A stretch of DNA of 64,000 nucleotides, from assembly GCA_965242845.1 (NCBI GenBank), contig CBDETC010000002.1:620001-684000 (forward strand), written 5' to 3'. The DNA comes from RHLJ01 sp965242845 (GTDB taxonomy: Bacteria > Bacteroidota > Rhodothermia > Balneolales > Balneolaceae). Below the pieces are notes generated by a model. The model ran no database searches. It worked only from the letters and a program-made list of their open reading frames with translations, and was not told the origin of the DNA. Made by a program: the position numbers and the translations under genes. This document shows positions 34,563 through 42,554 of the stretch, one piece after another (within the stretch, counting starts at the first letter, position 1; every line of letters starts with the position of its first letter).

Positions 34563-35037
34563 AATCTTCCTCCGTTCTCAATGTTTGTTTAAAAAATTCG
34601 TTGGTTAACAACAGTGCTGTGGCAACTCCAAACCATGCCCCAAGCAAAAATCGTGAATGTAATGTATTCGTCCAAATCCCAATATGATTTCCGAATACAT
34701 CCAAAAAGTTTACCACGATTGACGCTATGATTAGTTTCAAAAAAAAGGAGTTTATTACAGCAAAATGACGACTAATTATTGGCATTAATAACACTGCTGC
34801 CGCAAACCCACCATATATACCTGTGCACCTGGAACAAACCGCCAATGAGGCTCCATGTAATGAATAGGATCGGTCATGCATTTGATGGCATACCATATCA
34901 AAAACCCGATGCTGCCAGCTGTGGCCATAAAGATCATGCTGATGAAACAACCCAGGGCCTAGAGCAATTACGAACAAGGCAACACTTACCGCTGCAAGTA
35001 AGAAATAAAGCGGTTGTTGAGAAGATTTAATAGTCAC
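34552..35037 (-). CDS. DUF2085 family membrane protein
   Basis: About 161 residues from GTG 35037, which lies 1 nt beyond the stop of the thioesterase gene; an in-frame TTG at 35067 would overlap that gene by 29 nt and has no Shine-Dalgarno. The core CHQMHDRSYSLHGASLAVCS with RCTGIYGGF is the DUF2085 signature, with Cys and His residues that may bind a metal or haem (inference). Four or five transmembrane helices. Function unknown. Confidence 0.82.
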   Translation of the reverse strand: MTIKSSQQPLYFLLAAVSVALFVIALGPGLFHQHDLYGHSWQHRVFDMVCHQMHDRSYSLHGASLAVCSRCTGIYGGFAAAVLLMPIISRHFAVINSFFLKLIIASIVVNFLDVFGNHIGIWTNTLHSRFLLGAWFGVATALLLTNEFFKQTLRTEEDYGK

Positions 35038-35038
35038 G

Positions 35039-35473
35039 TTACTTCGAAAAATTTGGAATCGACTCAAGAAAAAAAGACGGTGCTCGCCGAGGCTTGCGCG
35101 TCTGTTCGTCCATAAAGCACAGTACTACTTTTCCGGTTGCACACAATTGATTCCTTTCAGTCGCAATTACTTTATAATAGGTGATTAATCTCGCGACAGG
35201 AATATCAAATAACAACAGTTTTATGATGATTTCTTCATCATAAAAAACGGGTGATTTATACTCTAACTCGGCATTTATCACCGGAAGCATTACCCCTTCT
35301 TCTTCCATTTTCCTATATGATAAACCATAGGCTCGAATCATCTCCGTTCGAGCTATCTCAAAATACTCGAGATACCTTCCATTGTATACATACCCCATTT
35401 TATCAGTTTCGCTGTAGCGAGGTCTAAGCGAATGATCGTATTCAATGATTGGGTCTATGCTGGGAAATTTCAA
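35039..35473 (-). CDS. Acyl-CoA thioesterase, hotdog (YbgC/FadM) type
   Basis: 144 residues with the 4HBT pattern: RPRYSETDKMGYVYNGRYLEY, in which the aspartate after ET is the catalytic residue, then IARTEMIRAYGLSYRKMEEE and VINAELEYKSPVFYDEEI. It would hydrolyse acyl-CoA thioesters in the cytoplasm. It follows accA by 2 nt, a lipid-metabolism context that supports the call. The acyl chain preferred is unknown. Confidence 0.92.
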   Translation of the reverse strand: MKFPSIDPIIEYDHSLRPRYSETDKMGYVYNGRYLEYFEIARTEMIRAYGLSYRKMEEEGVMLPVINAELEYKSPVFYDEEIIIKLLLFDIPVARLITYYKVIATERNQLCATGKVVLCFMDEQTRKPRRAPSFFLESIPNFSK

Positions 35474-35475
35474 AT

Positions 35476-36429
35476 TTATCCCTTTTGGTAAGCTCCCATT
35501 GAAGCATACTTTTCGATACGCTGTTCGATCAGTTTTTCGGGCTTCATTTTCTTTAAGCGTGTAAGACTCTCTTTTATTTGCTTTTTCACGGCTTCAGCAG
35601 AGGCTTTATGGTCCCGATGCGCTCCACCCATTGGCTCAGGAATTACCCCATCAATTACTTTTAATTCCTGGAGATCAGAGGCCGTCAGCTTAAGAACTTC
35701 GGCTGCCTGCTCCTTATAATCCCAGGTTTTCCATAGAATAGATGAACAGGATTCTGGAGAAATTACTGAATACCAGGTATTCTCCATCATATAGACTTCA
35801 TTTCCCATTCCTATTCCAATTGCTCCTCCACTAGCTCCTTCACCAATTACTATAGTAACAAATGGAACTTTTAGCATCGCCATCATTTTCAGGTTTTTAG
35901 CAATAGCTTCGGCTTGTCCTCTTTCCTCAGCCTCAAGGCCTGGAAAAGCTCCTGGAGTATCAAGAAGAGTTACAATTGGCACGCCAAATTTCTCAGCAAG
36001 CTTCATCAATCGATACGCTTTGCGATACCCTTCAGGGTTAGCCATACCAAAATTTCGGTAAGTTCTTTTTGCAGTATCTCTTCCCTTCTGATGCCCTATA
36101 ACCATTACTGTTTCACCATCTAGTGTAGCAAAGCCACCTACTATTGCTTTATCATCAGAATGATAACGATCGCCGTGAAGTTCTATGAAATCCTCGGTAA
36201 TTAGTTCGATATAATCGAGAGTGTAAGGGCGATCAGGATGGCGTGCAAGTTGCACTCTTTGCCACCGGGTAAGATTTTTAAAAATGCTTTCTCTGAGACT
36301 ATCGACTTTTTTTCTGAGACTGGTGATTTCTTTATTAAGAACACCATCACCCACCGATGATAATCCTTCCAATTCTTCAATCTTCTTTTCTAAATCGGCA
36401 ATGGGTTGTTCAAAATCGAGGTATTGCAT
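35476..36429 (-). CDS. accA: Acetyl-CoA carboxylase carboxyltransferase subunit alpha
   Basis: 317 residues, full length. The N-terminal coiled-coil and the segment TRWQRVQLARHPDRPYTLDY are typical of AccA. The carboxybiotin-binding core has DTPGAFPGLEAEERGQ and GEGASGGAIGIGMGNEVYM, then SVISPESCSSILWK. With AccD it transfers CO2 from biotin to acetyl-CoA for fatty acid synthesis. accB, accC and accD are not in the window. It is in an operon with the thioesterase downstream. Confidence 0.97.
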   Translation of the reverse strand: MQYLDFEQPIADLEKKIEELEGLSSVGDGVLNKEITSLRKKVDSLRESIFKNLTRWQRVQLARHPDRPYTLDYIELITEDFIELHGDRYHSDDKAIVGGFATLDGETVMVIGHQKGRDTAKRTYRNFGMANPEGYRKAYRLMKLAEKFGVPIVTLLDTPGAFPGLEAEERGQAEAIAKNLKMMAMLKVPFVTIVIGEGASGGAIGIGMGNEVYMMENTWYSVISPESCSSILWKTWDYKEQAAEVLKLTASDLQELKVIDGVIPEPMGGAHRDHKASAEAVKKQIKESLTRLKKMKPEKLIEQRIEKYASMGAYQKG

Positions 36430-36477
36430 AGATGCTTTAGTTTTTAATTAAGCAAAAGAATATAAGGAACTAATTAG

Positions 36478-37206
36478 CTAAAGTGCGCCAAATATACTGC
36501 GTACTTTTATTGCCCAAACCCTCCACATAGCCTCTCTGACTATTCTTTTGGACATTTTTGAAACCCCTTCTTCTCTTTCCCTGAAAATGATAGAAACTTC
36601 TTTGAGGGTGAAACCTGCTTTCCAGGCTCTGAAATGAAGCTCTATTTGAAAGGCATATCCATTCGATCTTATTCTGTCCAACGAAATGTTTTCTATTACC
36701 CTTCTATGAATGCATTTGAAGCCAGCTGTAGTATCAAAAACGGGAAGGCCAGTGATGGTACGAGCATAAATATTTGCTCCATAAGACAATATGAGTCTGC
36801 TTAACGGCCAGTTTACAATACTGATACCGTTCGCGTACCTGGAACCTATTGCCAGGTCTGCATTTCCAACTCTTACTTCATGGATCAGACGCGGCACATC
36901 TTCCGGTGGATGTGAAAAGTCGGCATCCATTTCACAAACATATTCATACCCTTTTTCTAAAGCATAATTGAACCCAGCTACATAAGCTGTGCCTAACCCT
37001 AGCTTTCCTTCACGCTCAATAAGATGTACTCTTTCCGGTTGTTCTTGCTGAACCTTTCTTACAATCTCAGCTGTACCATCCGGAGAACCATCATCTACGA
37101 TAAGTACATCAAGCTCTTCTTCCAGATTTAGAAGTTTTTCCAGCATCCTCTCGATGTTACCTGACTCATTATAAGTAGGGATTACAACCAAGGCTCTGTC
37201 TTCCAT
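36478..37206 (-). CDS. Polyprenol monophosphomannose synthase-like GT2
   Basis: 242 residues, the soluble DPM1 type. The GT-A fold opens with ALVVIPTYNESGNIERML, the first nucleotide-binding aspartates VLIVDDGSPDGT, the DxD motif in VCEMDADFSHPPE, and the acceptor region GSRYANG followed by FKCIHRRVIE. It should transfer a sugar from GDP- or UDP-sugar to a polyprenyl phosphate on the cytoplasmic face. It starts directly after the stop of the WcaJ-type gene, which also loads polyprenyl phosphate, so they belong to one envelope-glycan operon. Confidence 0.9.
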   Translation of the reverse strand: MEDRALVVIPTYNESGNIERMLEKLLNLEEELDVLIVDDGSPDGTAEIVRKVQQEQPERVHLIEREGKLGLGTAYVAGFNYALEKGYEYVCEMDADFSHPPEDVPRLIHEVRVGNADLAIGSRYANGISIVNWPLSRLILSYGANIYARTITGLPVFDTTAGFKCIHRRVIENISLDRIRSNGYAFQIELHFRAWKAGFTLKEVSIIFREREEGVSKMSKRIVREAMWRVWAIKVRSIFGAL

Positions 37207-38616
37207 TTAGTACCCCTTCCCTTTAATCATTGTAAGTAAAGTGATGATGAGAATTTTCATGTCCATTTTTAGTGAAATATTCTCCACATAAAACAAATCA
37301 TATTTAGTTTTCTCTTTTACGTCATCAAGCGATGAATCGTATTTCCATTTTACTTGTGCCCATCCGGTTATGCCTGGTCTCACTCTCAATCTTCTGGTGT
37401 AAAGGGGTATCTGGTGTTTAAATTGTTCTACAAAGTGTGGACGTTCAGGCCTGGGGCCTACCAAGCTCATTGTTCCTCTTAATACATTCCAAAGCTGAGG
37501 AACCTCATCAAGTCTCAGCCTTCTTAACCAATAACCAACCCTGGTAACCCTTGGATCATTTTCTTTTGCCCAGGTAGGGCCCGTTTTTGATTCTGCGTCC
37601 TGGTACATTGTCCTGAACTTAAAAATGGTGAACAACCGGTCTCTTCTACCTACTCTTTTTTGAGAGTAAATTACCGGACCAGGAGAATCCATTTTGATCA
37701 GAAGTGCAATTATTCCCCAAAAAGGAATAGCAAGCGTGAGAACTATAATAGAAACTGTTACATCTAATAGCCGCTTGATAGCTTTTTCCCAAAGCGGCAT
37801 CGGCTCGGGAGAAATTTCGATTAACGGCATTCCAAAAATCTGATTGGTTTTATTTAAACCACTTACCAATTGATAAAAATCCGGGAGAAGCTTGAGCGTT
37901 ACATCTGGGTGATCAACTTGTGATATTACCTGAACTAAATCTCTCTTTCTATCGGGTTCTACAGCTACCAGGATATCCTGAATTTGTCTTGATTCTATGA
38001 TTTCAGAGATATTTTCAAGATGACCGATTACCTCTTCCTTCTGAATCCCTGACTCTGGATCAACCGACTTCCCATTAACCTGGATATATCCTAGAACCTC
38101 CATCCCAAGAGTCTTATTCCTCATAAGGTCGTCATAGGCTACTTTCGCATGACGTCCAGTACCAACGATAATGGTTCTGTGGAGGCCTTTTCCCTTTTGA
38201 GCGTATATTCTTTGAACCGTTCTTATTATGAATCTATTGATGGCGGTAAACCCAAATATGAAGACCCAGTAAAAGAAAACGAGGTTTCTGTCTACAGAAA
38301 AAGACGCGGAATCTCCGAAATCCCAGATGAAATAAAGAATCAAGGCGCCAACAGAACTGGATTTGAACACCTTAAAAAATTCATCCAGCCTGGAAACCAG
38401 ATATAGCTTCTTGTAAAGTCCTGAAATCACAAACACAAAAATCCAGTATAAACAAATGAATATACCTGCTGTGACAAGATCGACATTAAAATGTCTCAGG
38501 TACATATCAATACTTTCCGTAAAGAAGGTGTGAAAAATAAACCAACTAGCCAGAACGATGAGAAAATCCATCAAGCTAGTGAATATTACCTCACGGTATC
38601 TTTTTAACTTACTCAA
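37207..38616 (-). CDS. Polyprenyl glycosylphosphotransferase (WcaJ/WbaP type)
   Basis: 469 residues starting at TTG 38616; an in-frame TAA nine bases upstream and absence of ATG support this. Four TM helices (about 12-125), a CoA-binding-like domain (about 135-260, TIIVGTGRHAKVAYDDL), a fifth TM (about 283-303) and the complete bacterial sugar transferase domain: GPVIYSQKRVGR, FKFRTM, RLDEVPQLWNVLRG with the Asp-Glu dyad, MSLVGPRPERP and GITGWAQV. It places the first sugar-1-phosphate on undecaprenyl phosphate, starting a surface polysaccharide. Confidence 0.95.
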   Translation of the reverse strand: MSKLKRYREVIFTSLMDFLIVLASWFIFHTFFTESIDMYLRHFNVDLVTAGIFICLYWIFVFVISGLYKKLYLVSRLDEFFKVFKSSSVGALILYFIWDFGDSASFSVDRNLVFFYWVFIFGFTAINRFIIRTVQRIYAQKGKGLHRTIIVGTGRHAKVAYDDLMRNKTLGMEVLGYIQVNGKSVDPESGIQKEEVIGHLENISEIIESRQIQDILVAVEPDRKRDLVQVISQVDHPDVTLKLLPDFYQLVSGLNKTNQIFGMPLIEISPEPMPLWEKAIKRLLDVTVSIIVLTLAIPFWGIIALLIKMDSPGPVIYSQKRVGRRDRLFTIFKFRTMYQDAESKTGPTWAKENDPRVTRVGYWLRRLRLDEVPQLWNVLRGTMSLVGPRPERPHFVEQFKHQIPLYTRRLRVRPGITGWAQVKWKYDSSLDDVKEKTKYDLFYVENISLKMDMKILIITLLTMIKGKGY

Positions 38617-38684
38617 ACGAAATTATTTCTAATGTTTGCTTACTTTACAAGTCGCCGAAAATAAGCATTTTTATACACGCGGCA

Positions 38685-38706
38685 TAACTTTGTAATCACT
38701 TATAAT
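38685..38706 (+). promoter_or_regulatory. Predicted tgt promoter boxes
   Basis: TAACTTTG at 38685-38692 matches the Bacteroidota -7 box TAnnTTTG, and TATAAT lies at 38701-38706. If the second is used, transcription would begin at or beside the TTG start codon at 38713 and yield a leaderless message. Confidence 0.35.
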
Positions 38707-38712
38707 CTACTT

Positions 38713-39840
38713 TTGTACACGCATTTAGCTTCTTGTTCTACTACAAAAGCCCGCCTTGGAAAGCTGCAAACAGATCATGGAGAAATCGAAACTCCTATAT
38801 TCATGCCGGTTGGCACACTTGGTACCGTAAAAGCAGTTTCTCAACAACAACTCCTTGAGCAAATCAAAGCGCAGATCATACTGGGAAATACCTACCATCT
38901 GTATTTGAGACCGGGTACAGAAATTATTAGCAAAGCAGGTGGGTTGCACAAGTTTATAAATTGGGACCGGCCTATTCTTACCGATTCAGGAGGCTACCAG
39001 ATTTTTTCATTATCAGATAACCGAAAGCTAGAGGAAGAAGGTGCTTTCTTTAAGAGCCACCTGGATGGATCAAAACACCTTTTTACTCCAGAAAATGTGG
39101 TAGATATCCAGCGAACTTTAGGATCTGACATAATGATGCTGCTTGATGAATGCCCACCATACCCGAGCAGTTATGAATACGCCAAAAATTCGATGGAGCT
39201 AACCCACAGATGGGCAAAAAGAGGTAGAAAGCAGTTTCTTGACACCGATCCATTATATGGTCATAGGCAGTTCCAATTTGGTATCATCCAGGGTAGTACA
39301 TACAAAGATCTTCGTATTGAATCCTCAAAGTTTATGGTGGATCAGGATTTTGAAGGCATAGCTATTGGTGGACTAAGTGTAGGAGAGCCGATTCCATTAA
39401 TGTATGAGATGACGGACCTCAATACCGATTACCTCCCTTCAGAAAAACCAAGATATTTAATGGGCGTTGGCACCCCTGCTAACTTGATTGAATCGGTGGC
39501 CAGAGGGATTGATATGTTCGATTGCGTAATGCCAACTCGTAATGCCAGAAATGGAATGATTTTTACCCGGTTCGGGAAGGTTAACCTAAGAAACTCGAAG
39601 TGGAAAGATCATCACCAATTGTTGGACCCCGATTTTCCATCTGATTTATGTAATACTTATACCATGGCTTATATCCATCACCTGCTTAAAGCAAATGAGA
39701 TATTTGGACTGGTCTTGGCTTCGGTACATAATCTTACCTTCTACCTTTGGCTGATGGACCAAATCAGAACACATATTGCAAATGATACATTTGGAGAATG
39801 GTATCCAAAAATGGCTAAACAGGTTGATGAAAGAGTTTAA
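38713..39840 (+). CDS. tgt: Queuine/preQ1 tRNA-guanine transglycosylase
   Basis: 375 residues from a TTG start; the frame is open only back to 38665 and contains no ATG before it. Catalytic nucleophile region: GIDMFDCVMPTRNARNG; proton-acceptor Asp in ILTDSGGYQIFSLS; substrate loop GGLSVGE. The enzyme swaps guanine 34 for preQ1 in GUN tRNAs. The usual zinc site CxCxxC...H is degraded to DPDFPSDLCNTYTMAYIHHL with only one Cys, as in other Bacteroidota Tgt proteins. Convergent with the fusion glycosyltransferase, stops overlapping by 4 nt. Confidence 0.95.
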   Translation: MYTHLASCSTTKARLGKLQTDHGEIETPIFMPVGTLGTVKAVSQQQLLEQIKAQIILGNTYHLYLRPGTEIISKAGGLHKFINWDRPILTDSGGYQIFSLSDNRKLEEEGAFFKSHLDGSKHLFTPENVVDIQRTLGSDIMMLLDECPPYPSSYEYAKNSMELTHRWAKRGRKQFLDTDPLYGHRQFQFGIIQGSTYKDLRIESSKFMVDQDFEGIAIGGLSVGEPIPLMYEMTDLNTDYLPSEKPRYLMGVGTPANLIESVARGIDMFDCVMPTRNARNGMIFTRFGKVNLRNSKWKDHHQLLDPDFPSDLCNTYTMAYIHHLLKANEIFGLVLASVHNLTFYLWLMDQIRTHIANDTFGEWYPKMAKQVDERV

Positions 39841-41897
39841 TCTTTCTTCTTAAATGCTTTTTCTAAATCCTCTGCAAAAGAATACTTAGAAAAAAGCATC
39901 TTCACGAGTATGTCAATGTCTAGCCAGATGGAATAGTTCTGAAGGTAGTAAAGCTCGTAATTCTCTTCATCCTCACTACTTTGAATCCTGGACTTATTCA
40001 TTTGTACATTTCCGGTAAATCCTGGCTTCAATCTCGAGCTTTTAGTTGAATAAAGAGGTCCTCCTACAAAGCTCATTCTTCCTATAAATATATACCAGAA
40101 TAATAAAAATCGATTTTTCCATCTGTTCTTAAGCGGATTTTGAAAAAAGCTTGTTTCATTTAGTTTTTCTGTATTTTTACGGCTGAATAACAAAGCGGGG
40201 AGTGTTATTAATAGCAGAATGATCAGTAACGGCAGCGAAAATACGATATCAAAAACGCGCTTAAGAAATTGATTGATGGTCTTAGAAAATCCAAAATCTA
40301 CCTGAACTAATGGGATCGATTCCAGGTACTCTACATTCGATTTACCTAATATGAAATCCATTGTATCTGGTACAAGCTTGAATACTACGTTCTCTTTTTG
40401 CAGATCAGATATCAGTAGCAGCATTTCTTTATAGGATATAGACTTTAAGGCAAAAAACACCTGATCAACCTGGTATGCCCTAATCAAGTCCTTTAGCTGT
40501 GATACCGTACCTAGCGCATCTGAATCCTCATCTTCAGTGGTTATAGTTCCAACCACCTGATAGTTCCAATCTGGGCGGGAATGGATTTTTGACTTTATTT
40601 CTGAAGTTTCAGCATCGTTTCCTACTATCAAAACTTTAAGGCGTTTTAGTCTTCCTGTAACCTTGGTATCTGATTTAGATTGATTGATCTGAATTACCTT
40701 AAAAATCAGCATCAGGATTAATGCGCTACCAAGCCCATAAATCAGAGCCAGCCTTGAAAAAGCATACTCTCTTACAAAAAAGGTAACTAAAGCCACACCA
40801 GCATAAGAAGCTCCAATAGCTTTTATCTGATTAGAAATAGAATCTTTATTTGATCGAAACAGATCTAAAAAGGCTCCAATAATTACATAAATGAAAGATG
40901 CTAATGCATTAATCCACAGGAATTGAAGATTTTGAAGGTTGGAAACCACTTCATAGCTAAACTCAAATCTAATTAGAAAGCCAAGCATTACGGAGACATT
41001 AAGCAAAACCAAATCAGAAGCTATATATCCTATACTCCTCAAGTTTGATGTAATCAAGGAAAAGATACCCCTCAACCAAATAGACGAATAAATGAATACT
41101 TTAAAGAATAAACTGTAATTAGAACTATGATGCTTTTCGAAAAACTGATAAAGCGCTTTGTTAAAAATCCACGTGTACTTTAAGTCCCCTTTTCTTGTAC
41201 TCTCTCCTTTATAGTGAATGATAGAGGTAGCTGGAACATAATCGATATGATACTCTGTATCCTGAATGCGATAACACAGATCAATATCTTCGCCATACAT
41301 AAAAAAGCGTTCGTCAAAACCTTCCAATTCTTTCAATAACTCTGCTCTCCAGAACATGAAAGAACCTGATAACACAGGCACATTGGCTTTTTCATTTTCA
41401 TCCAACCAATCCAAATAATATTCACTAAAAAACCTGCTTTTAGGGAATAAAGAACTCAACCCGGTTACTTTTGTAAATGATGACCAAATAGTAGGTACCG
41501 ATCGTTTGGATTCAGGAGCAAAACTACCATCTGGATTCAAAATCTTACACCCTGCCGCTCCACAATCGCGGTGTTCCTTCATATGCTGTACTAATACTGT
41601 GAAGGTATCTTCGCTAACTAAAGTATCCGGATTGATAATAAGTATGTATTCCCCTTCTGCAATTGAGATTGCCTGGTTATTTGCTTTCCCAAAACCAAGA
41701 TTTTCATCGTTGGCTATATAAGATACTTCCGGGTAACGAGATGAAAGGAACTCTACTGATCCATCCTGGGAATTATTGTCTACTACAATTATCTGAAGAT
41801 TAAAGTCTCCTCTTGCTTTATTTATTGAGCTTATCAGATTCGAGATATACTCTTTTACCTTGTAGTTAACAATTATTATGGTGATATCTGGAGACAT
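39837..41897 (-). CDS. GT2 glycosyltransferase fused to a PGPT-like membrane domain
   Basis: About 686 residues from ATG 41897 (GGAGAG precedes it; a TTG nine bases upstream lacks support). Residues 1-240: a rhamnosyltransferase-like GT2 with IVVDNNSQDGSVEFL, a DxD in IINPDTL and MYGEDIDLCYR. Residues about 255-405: transmembrane helices. About 420-540: a CoA-binding-like Rossmann domain (LKVLIVGNDAETSEI). About 545-680: a sugar-transferase-like end (FLKRVFDIVFSLPLL, RMSFVGGPLY, KPGFTGNVQ), but the KFRTM and DExPQL segments holding the catalytic residues are missing. The last part is probably not an active PGPT. It is last in the porZ-like operon. Confidence 0.85.
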   Translation of the reverse strand: MSPDITIIIVNYKVKEYISNLISSINKARGDFNLQIIVVDNNSQDGSVEFLSSRYPEVSYIANDENLGFGKANNQAISIAEGEYILIINPDTLVSEDTFTVLVQHMKEHRDCGAAGCKILNPDGSFAPESKRSVPTIWSSFTKVTGLSSLFPKSRFFSEYYLDWLDENEKANVPVLSGSFMFWRAELLKELEGFDERFFMYGEDIDLCYRIQDTEYHIDYVPATSIIHYKGESTRKGDLKYTWIFNKALYQFFEKHHSSNYSLFFKVFIYSSIWLRGIFSLITSNLRSIGYIASDLVLLNVSVMLGFLIRFEFSYEVVSNLQNLQFLWINALASFIYVIIGAFLDLFRSNKDSISNQIKAIGASYAGVALVTFFVREYAFSRLALIYGLGSALILMLIFKVIQINQSKSDTKVTGRLKRLKVLIVGNDAETSEIKSKIHSRPDWNYQVVGTITTEDEDSDALGTVSQLKDLIRAYQVDQVFFALKSISYKEMLLLISDLQKENVVFKLVPDTMDFILGKSNVEYLESIPLVQVDFGFSKTINQFLKRVFDIVFSLPLLIILLLITLPALLFSRKNTEKLNETSFFQNPLKNRWKNRFLLFWYIFIGRMSFVGGPLYSTKSSRLKPGFTGNVQMNKSRIQSSEDEENYELYYLQNYSIWLDIDILVKMLFSKYSFAEDLEKAFKKKD

Positions 41898-41908
41898 TCT
41901 CTCCAAAA

Positions 41909-42553
41909 TTAAAGACCAAGTTTGTTAAGCAAATAATCTAGCTTCCCTCTCCAGCCTAATCCATATCCAAATCTCTCAGCAGTTCCTCTCCATTTATGGT
42001 CGATATATTTCGAAATAGGAAAGCTTACCAGTTTATATTCTTTTTCTTCTGCATCTTTAAAATTGAATAAAGTTGGTTGACCATGGTGTTCGAATGACGA
42101 AAGCTGCTTGTAAATACTCGTTCTAAGAAGCATATATGGAGTCTGTAGAATCGTACTTCCTTTTTTTGCAGAAAATCCCCTTTTGTTTACCCAATCGTAT
42201 TCCCCCACACCATAATTCTGGCTATCATTTCCGATAAGCGTCACCATTTTTTCTAAAAATCCCGGACTTATAGTTTCAGTATCACTATCAAGAAAGAAAA
42301 CTAATTCTGTTTCTATATGTTTCCTAATGGCCAAATCCATAGCTGGGCCATGGTAAATATTTTTTTCTAAAAAAATGGTTTCTATCTCGCTATGCTTTTG
42401 AGCTAGCTGCTTTATGACTAACGGTGACTCATCTTTTGAACCATTGTCTATTATAAGTAGAGGGACTTTCGGATAATACTTCTTAAAGGATTCGATCGCT
42501 ATTCGAACCAAATCCGGAGTTTGAAAATTGATAATAACTGCCGTTAAGTCCAT
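41909..42553 (-). CDS. Small GT2 family glycosyltransferase
   Basis: 214 residues of GT-A fold: TAVIINFQTPDLVRIAIES, VPLLIIDNGSKDESPLVI and the DxD motif FFLDSDTETISPG. It is shorter than most GT2 enzymes and ends soon after the acceptor domain (KYIDHKWRGTAERFGYG). No membrane segments. It begins 1 nt after the porZ-like stop and ends 11 nt before the fusion gene ATG, so the three are one operon. The sugar transferred is not predictable. Confidence 0.88.
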   Translation of the reverse strand: MDLTAVIINFQTPDLVRIAIESFKKYYPKVPLLIIDNGSKDESPLVIKQLAQKHSEIETIFLEKNIYHGPAMDLAIRKHIETELVFFLDSDTETISPGFLEKMVTLIGNDSQNYGVGEYDWVNKRGFSAKKGSTILQTPYMLLRTSIYKQLSSFEHHGQPTLFNFKDAEEKEYKLVSFPISKYIDHKWRGTAERFGYGLGWRGKLDYLLNKLGL

Positions 42554-42554
42554 T

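Noticed and set aside
38713..39840. tgt as a pseudogene because of the lost zinc ligands
   Set aside because: The frame is intact, catalytic motifs are conserved and the same loss is typical for Bacteroidota.
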